Below are positions 17,258 through 25,462 of a DNA stretch of 64,000 nucleotides, one piece after another; the first letter of the stretch is position 1, and the number at the start of each line of letters is the position of its first letter. The notes under the pieces were generated by a model. That model searched no databases. It worked only from the letters and a program-made list of their open reading frames with translations, and had not been told where the DNA came from. A program made the translations under genes and the position numbers. Source of the stretch: Chryseobacterium gotjawalense (GTDB lineage Bacteria; Bacteroidota; Bacteroidia; Flavobacteriales; Weeksellaceae). Location of the stretch: positions 1,240,001 through 1,304,000 of the forward strand of contig NZ_CP124855.1 of the NCBI RefSeq assembly GCF_030012525.1, read 5' to 3'.

Positions 17258-18037
17258 TTAATGTTGTGTGAAATGAATAATGTGTTTTGCGAATTCTTCC
17301 GGATGCTCCATATTCGACAAATGGGCAGCGTCAAGCGTGACCAAACTGGCAATCGGTGTGCGTTTTTGTATGAATTTCCCATCGGCTAAAGTGGTCACCT
17401 CATCCTGTGTACCTGCGATTATTAAAGTGGGAACTTCTAAATTATGAAGTTGTTCCCTAAAATCTGCACCAGCAACGGCATAACAACAAGCGGTATATCC
17501 TTGTAAAGAAGTAGCCTCAAAATCATGGAGAACCTCTTGAACTTTATCAGGATTTTTACTTCTATAATCGGGAGTAAACCAACGTTCAGCTGTTGCGGTT
17601 ACTATACTTCCCAACCCATTTTCCGTAACTTGTTTTATCCGAGCTGCCCAACCTTCCTCTGTTCCAATTTTTGCAGCAGTATTACTTATAATTATTTTTT
17701 CGAAACGATCAGGATGATTAATTCCTAACCATTGACCGGTTAAGCCTCCTATAGAAAGTCCGCAAAAGTAAACTTTATCTAATTTTAAATAGTTTAACAG
17801 TTCAATCACGTCGTTTCCCAAATCGGCGATTGAAACTTTGTCCTGGTTGATTGTGCTTTCACCGTGACCCCGTTTATCGTATCTCAAAATATTGAAATGG
17901 TGACTCAAAATGGCAATATTATCTTCCCACATTGAAAAATTGGTTCCTAATGAATTAGAAAGAACCAATGTTTTTTTATGTCCGAAATTTTCTAATTTAT
18001 AATTGCAAATAAAATTTTCTAACTGAATTTTTGACAT
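17258..18037 (-). CDS. pcaD: 3-oxoadipate enol-lactonase
   Basis: A 259-residue alpha/beta hydrolase. The nucleophile elbow is GLSIGG, the oxyanion region is NSLGTNFSMW, the acid Asp lies in AGTQDEVT, and the His in DAAHLSNMEHPEEF. The length and this motif set match PcaD-type enol-lactonases, which hydrolyse 3-oxoadipate enol-lactone to 3-oxoadipate. It follows benD by 18 bases and precedes pcaIJ by 12, exactly where the pathway needs it. No CMD (carboxymuconolactone decarboxylase) fusion is present, in keeping with a catechol rather than protocatechuate route. Confidence 0.9.
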   Translation of the reverse strand: MSKIQLENFICNYKLENFGHKKTLVLSNSLGTNFSMWEDNIAILSHHFNILRYDKRGHGESTINQDKVSIADLGNDVIELLNYLKLDKVYFCGLSIGGLTGQWLGINHPDRFEKIIISNTAAKIGTEEGWAARIKQVTENGLGSIVTATAERWFTPDYRSKNPDKVQEVLHDFEATSLQGYTACCYAVAGADFREQLHNLEVPTLIIAGTQDEVTTLADGKFIQKRTPIASLVTLDAAHLSNMEHPEEFAKHIIHFTQH

Positions 18038-18055
18038 TTTATTATTTTTAAAACA

Positions 18056-18841
18056 TTACCCTAAATCTCCACCGGCAACCGGTATGGTCACACCCGTGAT
18101 ATATTTGGCTTCGTCAGAAGCTGCAAATAATATGGTACTCACTTGATCGTCGATGGCGCCGTATTTTTTCTGTAAAGAAGATTCCCTTGTTTGATCTACA
18201 ATTTGTTGGTACCACATTTTCTCTTCTTCTGTTTGTGTATTTTCATTTCTCGGAATTATCCGTTGCGGAGCTTCAGTTCCGCCAGGCGCAACTCCAATAA
18301 CTCGTATGTTGTTTGCTGCCTGTTCAAATGCCAAAGACGCGGTAATGGCATTCACGCCACCTTTCGCAGCCGCATAAGGAACCCGATTAACAGATCGTGT
18401 CGCTACCGATGAAACATTAACAATTACGCCTCCACCATTGGCAATCATATTGGGTAAAACGCTGCTGCATCCCCATAAGGTTGGAAATAATGATCGGCTT
18501 ACTTCCTTAATGATTTCGTCTTCTTGGTAATGTTGAAAAGGTTTTGCCCAGATGGTTCCACCCACATTATTGATCAGAATGTCAATCTTGCCAAAAGTTT
18601 CAATAGCACGATTTGACACTTTTTCAAAACCTTCAAGAGTTTCTAAATCGGCTTGTACAGCAATAACATTGTATCCTTCTTTTTTTAAATTTTCCGCTAC
18701 TTCCAGCACTACATCCGACCGATCAACTAAAACGGTTTTAGCTCCTTCTTTAGCAATTCGTTCGGCAACACCTTTACCGATACCTTGTGCGGCACCGGTA
18801 ACAATGGCAATTTTATCTTTAAATCTATCTTGAAATATCAT
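18056..18841 (-). CDS. benD: 1,6-dihydroxycyclohexa-2,4-diene-1-carboxylate dehydrogenase
   Basis: A 261-residue SDR. TGAAQGIG binds NAD, NNVGG follows at about residue 93, and the catalytic YAAAK is at about 155. The insert PQRIIPRNENTQTEEE between strand 6 and helix FG is typical of BenD/XylL enzymes. It oxidises the benzoate cis-diol and decarboxylates it to catechol, making NADH that BenC can use. It lies 9 bases after benC and completes the benABCD set. Confidence 0.92.
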   Translation of the reverse strand: MIFQDRFKDKIAIVTGAAQGIGKGVAERIAKEGAKTVLVDRSDVVLEVAENLKKEGYNVIAVQADLETLEGFEKVSNRAIETFGKIDILINNVGGTIWAKPFQHYQEDEIIKEVSRSLFPTLWGCSSVLPNMIANGGGVIVNVSSVATRSVNRVPYAAAKGGVNAITASLAFEQAANNIRVIGVAPGGTEAPQRIIPRNENTQTEEEKMWYQQIVDQTRESSLQKKYGAIDDQVSTILFAASDEAKYITGVTIPVAGGDLG

Positions 18842-18850
18842 AAGTTTAAA

Positions 18851-19861
18851 TTAAACGGTTGCCATTCCTGTTGGAATAAATTTTTCGGTATAGAAATTTT
18901 CGTAATGTATTTGATGTTCTTCTAGAGAAGATTTTACGGCATCAACCATTGCATTTGGACCACATATATAAATATCGTAAACCGCTGCAGATAATTCCTC
19001 TTTATTAATCCATTGGGTCACAAATCCTGATGCATAATTCCCACATTTTTCATTGGATACACAAGGATAGGTCTGTATTGTAAGATTTGTATAATTTTTG
19101 AGACGATCCAATTCAACAACATTCTCGGCTGTTGTTGCGCCATAAAATAATTTAATCGTTTGGTTATTTCCTTCTTTATTAAGCTTTTCTAACATGGCAA
19201 TGAAAGGAGCAATTCCCGTTCCGCCGGCAAAAAATAAAGTTTGACGTTTCATTTCCCGACTGTAAAAACTACCGACAGGTCCTGTAATACTCAGTGTTTC
19301 GCCCACTTTTGCCTGTCTTAGATAATCACTCATTAAACCAGCATTGGGAATCAGTCGGATGATAAATTCCATTTCATCAGTATCTGATAAGGAAGAGAAA
19401 GAATAAGACCGCGTTTCTTCAGAGCCGGGAACTAAAATATTGGCATATTGTCCGGGTAAAAAAGTAATGGTTGAACCGTCTTTTATTTTGGCTTTTAGTT
19501 TTACAATTTCTGAAGATAGAAAAGTGAGCTCGGTGATTTCTGTTTCATAGGTTGAGACTTCCACTTTACAGGCTGCCGAACTTGCTAATATATCAACGAT
19601 CATATCTGATTCTGGACGCATTTGACAGGCTAATCCAAAACCCTTTTCTGCTTCTTCTTCCGACAAAGCCTCATCGATATAATCTCCAGGATCAAATGAG
19701 CCTGATTTTGACAAGCATTTGCACGTTCCGCAAGCACCATCGGCACAATCTAAAGGGATATTGACTCCTACTCTGTAGGCCGCTTCAGCAATGGTTTCAT
19801 CGCCCGAGGTTTCAATAAAACGTGTTACGCCATCTTCAAAATTTAATGCAACTTTTGCCAT
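18851..19861 (-). CDS. benC: Benzoate 1,2-dioxygenase reductase (electron transfer component)
   Basis: A 336-residue fusion of an N-terminal plant-type [2Fe-2S] ferredoxin and a C-terminal FAD/NADH reductase. The cluster ligands are in CADGACGTC (C-x4-C-x2-C) and a later ACQ. The flavin-binding RSYSFSS comes at about residue 160, and the NADH site includes FFAGGTGIAPF and ICGPNAMVDA. It passes electrons from NADH to the BenAB Rieske oxygenase. Genes benB (12 bases upstream) and benD (9 bases downstream) flank it. Domain order and length match BenC/XylZ. Confidence 0.95.
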   Translation of the reverse strand: MAKVALNFEDGVTRFIETSGDETIAEAAYRVGVNIPLDCADGACGTCKCLSKSGSFDPGDYIDEALSEEEAEKGFGLACQMRPESDMIVDILASSAACKVEVSTYETEITELTFLSSEIVKLKAKIKDGSTITFLPGQYANILVPGSEETRSYSFSSLSDTDEMEFIIRLIPNAGLMSDYLRQAKVGETLSITGPVGSFYSREMKRQTLFFAGGTGIAPFIAMLEKLNKEGNNQTIKLFYGATTAENVVELDRLKNYTNLTIQTYPCVSNEKCGNYASGFVTQWINKEELSAAVYDIYICGPNAMVDAVKSSLEEHQIHYENFYTEKFIPTGMATV

Positions 19862-19873
19862 AATTTTTATTCT

Positions 19874-20359
19874 TTAAATATGATATACATCTAAAACCTG
19901 ACGGATGTAATCGTTTTTGATTATTACTTTTTTATTTGAAATCAGGAAGGAATCCTCGTTTTTTTTCAGCGTGTAAAAGCTAACGCCGAAATAAGTATCG
20001 GTTGTTTTGTATCGAAATGATAAGGTATTCCAATTGAAACGAATTTTTACCTCCTCCTCATTTTCTTCCATAATTTCCACATTACTGATGTAATGACAGG
20101 TTCTCGGTTCGGGCATAGATGCTGATGAACGTTCTGTTTTGATGCGGAACACCCGATCTTCTAATCCGCCTTTATTGGGATAATAAATCAAAGAAATTTC
20201 GGTTTGAGGATCCTTGGTCAATTCATCTTCGTCATCCCATCCTGGCATCCAAAAAACACAGTCTTCATCATAAAATTTCAACCATTCATCCCATTGTTTG
20301 TCATCTAATTGGCGGACTTCCCCGTATAAGAATGCCAGTATATCTTGATAATTTGTCAT
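19874..20359 (-). CDS. benB: Benzoate 1,2-dioxygenase small (beta) subunit
   Basis: A 161-residue ring-hydroxylating dioxygenase beta subunit with the SnoaL-like cone fold. LDDKQWDEWLKFYDEDCVFW and the following MPGWDD segment, then PEPRTCHYISNVEI, are typical of BenB/XylY. The subunit stabilises the alpha3-beta3 hexamer and influences substrate fit. It is placed between benA and benC with 12-base gaps. Confidence 0.94.
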   Translation of the reverse strand: MTNYQDILAFLYGEVRQLDDKQWDEWLKFYDEDCVFWMPGWDDEDELTKDPQTEISLIYYPNKGGLEDRVFRIKTERSSASMPEPRTCHYISNVEIMEENEEEVKIRFNWNTLSFRYKTTDTYFGVSFYTLKKNEDSFLISNKKVIIKNDYIRQVLDVYHI

Positions 20360-20371
20360 GATTTATATTTT

Positions 20372-21712
20372 TTAAACTGCTAGATTTTCTTTAGAAAGGC
20401 CTTCTTTTAAAGAATCTTTCCAGAATTCGTGTTGCGTAATAAATAAACCTTCATCTTCAGATTTGATTCCGGAGATTATTGGTTGAATGTCCATTTTTTT
20501 TGCTTGTTCATCCTGTCCGTAAATCCAGTGGGTAGCACCACGACTCATGTCATTGTATTTTAAAGCAGAAGATTGGTAGGCAATTTGACACGAACGAAAT
20601 TCTTCTAAATCATCAGGTGTTCCCATCCCGGTTACATTAAAAAAGTCTTCATACTGACGAATACGCGTAGCACGTTCTTCGGTGCTTTCTCCCTTTGGTG
20701 CAAAACAGTAAATTGTAATTTCGGATTCATTAACAGAAATGGGTTTGATTACTCTAATTTGAGTAGAGAATTGATCCATTAAGAACACATTGGGATACAA
20801 TCCTAAATTACGGGTCATATTTACCATAAAGCCTGCTTTTTCTTCCCCAAAATCGGCAATCAGACGCTCTTTTTGTTGATAGATTGGGCTGACTTCCGGA
20901 TTTAATTTATTGGTCCACAATAAAATATGACCGTTTTCGAAACCATAAACACCGGCTACAGATTTTGACCAATTATTGGCGTCTACAGCCTTGGTTCCTT
21001 CCTTTTCGTAATCGCGTCTGCCCATAGTTGCAACGTAATTCCAATGCACGGATGAAACATGATAACCATCTGCTCCATTTTCCATTTGCAGTTTCCAGTT
21101 TCCATTGTAAACATAAGAAGACGAACCATTTAACACTTCTAATCCTTCCGGTGCCTGATCTACAATGTGGTCGATAATAATTTTTGAATCCCCTAAATAT
21201 TCTTCCAAAGAAAGTACATCGGGATTAAGCGATCCGAATAAGAAACCTTTATAAGCCTCAAACTTTGCCACTTTTACTAAATCATGAGAACCTTCGCAAT
21301 TGAACTGTTCTGGATAGCCGCCTGTTTTTCCGTCTTTTACTTTTAATAATTTTCCAGCATTACTAAAAGTCCAGCCGTGGAACGGGCAGGTAAAAGTGGA
21401 CTTGTTTCCTTTTTTATAACGGCACAACTGGGCTCCTTTATGGGTACAAGAATTGATTAAAGCATTTAATTCTCCCTGTTTGTCTCTGGTAATGACTACG
21501 GATTGTCTTCCTATGGAAGTGGTATAATAATCGTTTATGTTGGGGATTTGAGATTCGTGAGCAAGATAAACCCAGTTGCCCTCGAAAATATATTTCATTT
21601 CCAACTCAAACAATTCTTCGTTTGTAAAAGATTCCCTGTTATGACGGTAAATACCATGCTCTTTGTCGTGAACGATCAGGCTGTCCAGGTATTCAGAAGT
21701 TACTTTTTTCAT
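20372..21712 (-). CDS. benA: Benzoate 1,2-dioxygenase large (alpha) subunit
   Basis: A 446-residue Rieske non-haem iron oxygenase alpha subunit. The [2Fe-2S] ligands are Cys89-x-His91 and Cys109-x2-His112 ([10 protein letters not shown] and TCPFHGWTF). The catalytic iron site is [11 protein letters not shown] with His218 and His223, and Asp215 is the bridging Asp. It adds O2 across C1 and C2 of benzoate. Length and the conserved NGADGYHVS segment match BenA/XylX; related anthranilate or toluate activity is possible. The gene begins a block benA-benB-benC-benD after a 148-base gap from catA, the widest gap in the operon, so an internal promoter could lie there although none matching TAnnTTTG was seen. 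Confidence 0.95.
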   Translation of the reverse strand: MKKVTSEYLDSLIVHDKEHGIYRHNRESFTNEELFELEMKYIFEGNWVYLAHESQIPNINDYYTTSIGRQSVVITRDKQGELNALINSCTHKGAQLCRYKKGNKSTFTCPFHGWTFSNAGKLLKVKDGKTGGYPEQFNCEGSHDLVKVAKFEAYKGFLFGSLNPDVLSLEEYLGDSKIIIDHIVDQAPEGLEVLNGSSSYVYNGNWKLQMENGADGYHVSSVHWNYVATMGRRDYEKEGTKAVDANNWSKSVAGVYGFENGHILLWTNKLNPEVSPIYQQKERLIADFGEEKAGFMVNMTRNLGLYPNVFLMDQFSTQIRVIKPISVNESEITIYCFAPKGESTEERATRIRQYEDFFNVTGMGTPDDLEEFRSCQIAYQSSALKYNDMSRGATHWIYGQDEQAKKMDIQPIISGIKSEDEGLFITQHEFWKDSLKEGLSKENLAV

Positions 21713-21860
21713 AATTTAAAATTTTTAAATTTCAAGACCATAAACTCCTTATTCGAATTATAACAATTCAAATTTTCAGTATATAACCTTATTGAAATCT
21801 GGATTTGTCGCTTTTCTTTATGCAAATCCTTTGGGCCGTATTGTTAAACTATGTTTACAA

Positions 21861-22784
21861 TTATGCAGTAGCATGTGATCTGTGGTTTTCGCCAGGAGCA
21901 GCATTTGCTATTTCATGAACCATGTTAAAGTCGAAATTAATTTTCGCGAAAGCTTCATCTTTTCCGTACTTGGCCGCATCTTCAGCAGAGATTCTTTCGA
22001 TATGAGGAACCAATTCCGGACGCGTCGCGAATGCGAAATCATCAAATGTTAATGGATCACCTTCAATATTAATCTGAGTGGTCAACTTTCTATAACCCGG
22101 AGCGGTAACAAAAAAGTGAATGTGTGCCGGACGTGCTCCGTGACGGCCTAATAACTGCATCAGGGTATCTGTAGAACCATTTGGTGGACAGGCATATCCA
22201 ACAGGAACGAAAGATTTGAATTCGTATTTTCCATCTTCAACTACATTGATTGCACGACGTAAATTGAATTCCGGTTGTGAAGAATCAAAGTGAGAATACA
22301 GTCCTTTCAGGTTGCAATGCCAGATTTCGACTTTTGCGTTAGGAATAGGATTTCCTTTTTCATCACGAACAACTCCGCTCATAAATAAACGCTCTCCATT
22401 TGGTTCCGGTTCTGTTTCTAATGTTGCATAAGAAGTAGATTCCGGAGAACCGGCTACGTATAAAGGACCTTCAATCGTACGAGGAGTTTTGTTTTCGATA
22501 CCCGCTTGTTCGTCTTCCCAATCCATTTGAACATCCATGAATTTTTCAATACCTAAACCAGCAAATACCAATCCGTATTCATTATTTTTTCCTGTTTGGG
22601 TAAGCCAGTCACAAGCTTTCCACATTTCTTCAGAGGTAATGTCTAAATCGGCCATTGCATTAAACAAATCTTCAAGAAGACGGTTAACAATGGTTTTAAT
22701 TCTTTCATTTCCCGCACCCTCTTTTTCTGAAGATTTTATCAGCGCTAATGTTTCGTCAATTCTTTTTTGATCAATTCTTTTCAT
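21861..22784 (-). CDS. catA: Catechol 1,2-dioxygenase
   Basis: A 307-residue intradiol dioxygenase. The four iron ligands can be placed: Tyr in GLYSHFD, Tyr in PVGYACP, and two His in RPAHIHFF. The N-terminal helical dimerisation domain (about 1-105) is that of catechol, not protocatechuate, enzymes, and the TIEGPLYVAGSPES segment is characteristic. It opens catechol to cis,cis-muconate. It lies 39-76 bases from catC and between the cat and ben parts of the operon. Confidence 0.95.
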   Translation of the reverse strand: MKRIDQKRIDETLALIKSSEKEGAGNERIKTIVNRLLEDLFNAMADLDITSEEMWKACDWLTQTGKNNEYGLVFAGLGIEKFMDVQMDWEDEQAGIENKTPRTIEGPLYVAGSPESTSYATLETEPEPNGERLFMSGVVRDEKGNPIPNAKVEIWHCNLKGLYSHFDSSQPEFNLRRAINVVEDGKYEFKSFVPVGYACPPNGSTDTLMQLLGRHGARPAHIHFFVTAPGYRKLTTQINIEGDPLTFDDFAFATRPELVPHIERISAEDAAKYGKDEAFAKINFDFNMVHEIANAAPGENHRSHATA

Positions 22785-22823
22785 AATATTAATTATTTTC
22801 GGTTAAGATTTTTAAAATTTGAA

Positions 22824-23114
22824 TTATAAGATTGTTTCTCTTAGGGCATTGGGATGCTTGCAGACACTCGTTACTTTTATCGTCATGTAAGGAAACAAAG
22901 GCAAAGAGCTGATGATCTGATGCAGTTCTTCGGGACTTTCCACTTCCAAAACGGAGATGTTAGAAAACTTCCCTGCTACTCGCCATAAATATTTCCATTT
23001 TCCGGAGTTTTGCCATTTTTGAGAGCACTCTTTTTCTCTGGCAATAACGTCGGCCAGTTTTTCGTCGCTCCAGGTTTCTGGGATGTTCACATCCATTTCT
23101 ACTACGTAAACCAT
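22824..23114 (-). CDS. catC: Muconolactone delta-isomerase
   Basis: A 96-residue member of the muconolactone isomerase family (ferredoxin-like fold, decameric). Features are the N-terminal VEMDVNIPETW, KYLWRVAGKFSN in the middle and LPLFPYMTIKVTSVCKHPN near the end. It turns muconolactone into 3-oxoadipate enol-lactone. The ATG at 23112-23114 gives the normal family length; an in-frame upstream ATG would reach into catB. One base separates it from the catB stop. Confidence 0.94.
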   Translation of the reverse strand: MVYVVEMDVNIPETWSDEKLADVIAREKECSQKWQNSGKWKYLWRVAGKFSNISVLEVESPEELHQIISSLPLFPYMTIKVTSVCKHPNALRETIL

Positions 23115-23115
23115 A

Positions 23116-24237
23116 TTATTTTCTTTTGTATTTTTCAACTTGATTCATATCTAATTCTATTCCGAGTCCTACTCCTTTAGGAATTTCAAGACTGAAATTT
23201 TCATAGGTAATTGGTTTTTTAACAATATCATCCGTTAATAAAAGCGGCCCGAAAAGTTCTGTACCCCAATCAAGGTTAGGCAGTGTGGAAAAAATGTGCG
23301 CCGAAGCGGCAGTTCCAATGGTTCCTTCGAGCATGGTACCACCATACAGTGAAATTCCTGCTCCTTGCGCGATGGCAGCTTGTTTTGCTATATTTGTTAA
23401 TCCACCTGATTTGGAGATTTTGAGGGCAAAAACACTGGCAGCATTCAGTTTAGCTAATTTAAAAGCATCCTGAACGGTGGCGGCGGCTTCATCTGCCATG
23501 ATTGGAACTTCAAAATAAGAAGTTAATCTGGCCATTCCTTCAAAATTATGCTTAGCTAAAGGCTGCTCTATCAAGTCAACGCCAGCATCTTGGAGTTTTT
23601 GTATGGCTCTTTTAGCCACCTGTTCACTCCAGGCCTGATTCACATCTACCGTCAATTTTATATCGGCACCTAACGCTTTTTTTATGGCAGCAACGTGTTT
23701 AATATCTTCGCTGGGGGTCTTAGTTCCAATTTTGAGTTTAAAGACATTGTGTTTATTATCAATAATTAATTTTTTAGCTTCGGCAATATCTTTATCAGTA
23801 TCACCACTGGCTAAAGTCCAAAGAACTGGAAGGGTATTTGAAATAGCACCGCCAAACAGTTGATGCAAAGGCACTCCAAGTCTTTTGGCATGAGCATCTA
23901 ATAATGCGGTTTCAATTCCTGATTTGGCGAAATTATTTCCTGAAATATTTTTATCAAGAAGTTTCATCAAAAAATTGACGCTTGTTGGATCTTGATTTAA
24001 AAGTAATGGTGTAAAATAAGTATCGATGGCTAATTTTATGCCTTCTGGGAATTCATCGGCATACGAAATTCCACCGATGGTTGTGGCTTCTCCGATCCCT
24101 TCAATTCCGTCCGAAGAAAAAAGTCTGATGATCACCAACGACTGTTTTCTCATGACCGTCATCGAAAGATGATGGGGTCTTATAGTGGGCAAATCAACAA
24201 TAAATGTCTCAATTCCGGTAATTTTAATGGCTGACAT
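23116..24237 (-). CDS. catB: Muconate cycloisomerase
   Basis: A 373-residue enolase-superfamily protein. The base motif FKLKIG carries the K-x-K pair, metal ligands follow in TVDVNQAW, IEQPLAKHN and MADEAA, and the opposite Lys is in FALKISKSGG. The N-terminal cap begins ITGIETFIVDLPTIRPH, as in CatB. It cyclises cis,cis-muconate to muconolactone. The ATG at 24235-24237 is chosen; a longer frame would use a TTG that lies inside the promoter -7 box at 24295. It is the first gene of the operon. Confidence 0.94.
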   Translation of the reverse strand: MSAIKITGIETFIVDLPTIRPHHLSMTVMRKQSLVIIRLFSSDGIEGIGEATTIGGISYADEFPEGIKLAIDTYFTPLLLNQDPTSVNFLMKLLDKNISGNNFAKSGIETALLDAHAKRLGVPLHQLFGGAISNTLPVLWTLASGDTDKDIAEAKKLIIDNKHNVFKLKIGTKTPSEDIKHVAAIKKALGADIKLTVDVNQAWSEQVAKRAIQKLQDAGVDLIEQPLAKHNFEGMARLTSYFEVPIMADEAAATVQDAFKLAKLNAASVFALKISKSGGLTNIAKQAAIAQGAGISLYGGTMLEGTIGTAASAHIFSTLPNLDWGTELFGPLLLTDDIVKKPITYENFSLEIPKGVGLGIELDMNQVEKYKRK

Positions 24238-24270
24238 AATTTCTTGTAATAGTAAGTGTTTCATCACGTT

Positions 24271-24302
24271 AGTAAGCACTCGCTTACTTAATAACAAAAT
24301 TA
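24271..24302 (-). promoter_or_regulatory. cat-ben-pca operon promoter and palindromic operator
   Basis: On the minus strand TAATTTTG (24295-24302) fits the TAnnTTTG -7 box. Seven to thirteen bases downstream comes a perfect dyad: AGTAAGC (24271-24277), four-base spacer, GCTTACT (24282-24288). The transcription start should fall at about 24289, so the dyad covers +1 to about +19, a repressor position. Size and symmetry suit a TetR dimer; the operon's last gene encodes one. No second copy of the dyad was noticed in the window. Confidence 0.65.
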
Positions 24303-24370
24303 CCTTGAAAGTATGTTTCAGGAATAGGACTTTTAATTTATTACTATGACAAATAGTTCATAAATGCTAA

Positions 24371-25264
24371 TTAAGATATACCTCCGATGGTTTTTCTGAA
24401 TTCATTGGGAGTAAATCCCGTCTTCTTTTTAAATATCCGGGAAAAATAACTTGGGTCTTCAAAACCAATGCTGTACCCTATCTCATTGATACTTTTTTCT
24501 ATATCCGACAGCAGCACTTTTGATTCATTAATAAAGTAGTCCGTGATCACTTCTTTGGGATTCTGCCTGGCTATAATGTTGCAAACCCTGTTTAAACGTC
24601 CGGTGGTTATATGAAGTTCGGCAGCATACTGTTCAATCGATTTCTTGTAGGTACGGCTTTCACGAATGAGTTGTGAAAACCTTCTGAAATAAATAATGGA
24701 GGAATTGTCTTTGTCGAAAATTCTAAGCGGCGTGCTTTTAGGAATTCTACTTAATTGTACTATAATTTTTCCGATCATGCTGTCAAGCATCAACAATTTA
24801 CCGATGTTATCCTGATGATATTCATCTACACACTCGAGCATATTTTTATAAACGATTTCTGAAAAGCTATCCTTTATTACTTCGGTCAGCTGAAAAGTTT
24901 CAATAGCAATCACGGCTTCCGTTTCTCTCTTAATCATGTGCTCTAATACCGCATCTGATAAACTGATGATCCAGCCTTTCATTTCCGTTTGATGTTCAAA
25001 ACCGTGTTCGGTATTTTTAGGAATGGTTATAAAGGAAGGTGCAGACACAGGAATCCTTTCGTCATTATGAAGTAATACGGTACTGCCCTGGGTAATTAAA
25101 AAAATTTGAAACTGGTTATTATGAATATGTGGCTTTACGTTATTGTTGTTTTCTTTTCCAATAACTCCAAAGGGATATATAAAAACCAGACCTTTTACAA
25201 ATTCAATAGAGTTTTTTCCATATAATCCATCAAAAAAAGTACGATCCGTATTTTTCATAATCAT
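24371..25264 (-). CDS. AraC-family transcriptional regulator
   Basis: A 297-residue regulator with an N-terminal cupin-like sensing domain (about 20-110, with HIHNNQFQIF) and a C-terminal AraC double helix-turn-helix (about 200-297; YKKSIEQYAAELHITTGRL, IGYSIGFEDPSYFSRIFKKK). It lies directly upstream of catB on the same strand with about 130 bases between, so it is a likely activator of the benzoate operon, in the way BenR (AraC/XylS) acts in pseudomonads, though the architecture is the Bacteroidota cupin-AraC type, not XylS. A variant -7 box TATCTTTA precedes it. Direct evidence for the target is lacking. Confidence 0.9.
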   Translation of the reverse strand: MIMKNTDRTFFDGLYGKNSIEFVKGLVFIYPFGVIGKENNNNVKPHIHNNQFQIFLITQGSTVLLHNDERIPVSAPSFITIPKNTEHGFEHQTEMKGWIISLSDAVLEHMIKRETEAVIAIETFQLTEVIKDSFSEIVYKNMLECVDEYHQDNIGKLLMLDSMIGKIIVQLSRIPKSTPLRIFDKDNSSIIYFRRFSQLIRESRTYKKSIEQYAAELHITTGRLNRVCNIIARQNPKEVITDYFINESKVLLSDIEKSINEIGYSIGFEDPSYFSRIFKKKTGFTPNEFRKTIGGIS

Positions 25265-25410
25265 TGATTTTTAATAATAAGATGAAATAAAGATACACCT
25301 TTTTTAAGATCAGTAAACTGCCAGTCTGGTTTAAAAGACCCAGACCAAATCAAAACATGAGTTGAAAGCCAAAAAGACTATCCGAATAAAAAAACATCAT
25401 TCCTTTTTGT

Positions 25411-25443
25411 ACAAAAAAAATGTCCCTCTTTCGAAGGACATTT
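25411..25443 (-). terminator. secDF terminator
   Basis: AAATGTCC (25418-25425) pairs with GGACATTT (25436-25443). On the minus strand the hairpin is followed by eight T, a standard rho-independent terminator 20 bases after the secDF stop. Confidence 0.85.
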
Positions 25444-25462
25444 AAAATTCTATTATAATAAG

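Noticed and set aside
24238..24297. Longer catB start at 24297
   Set aside because: It is a TTG inside the promoter -7 box and would place the operator within the coding region.
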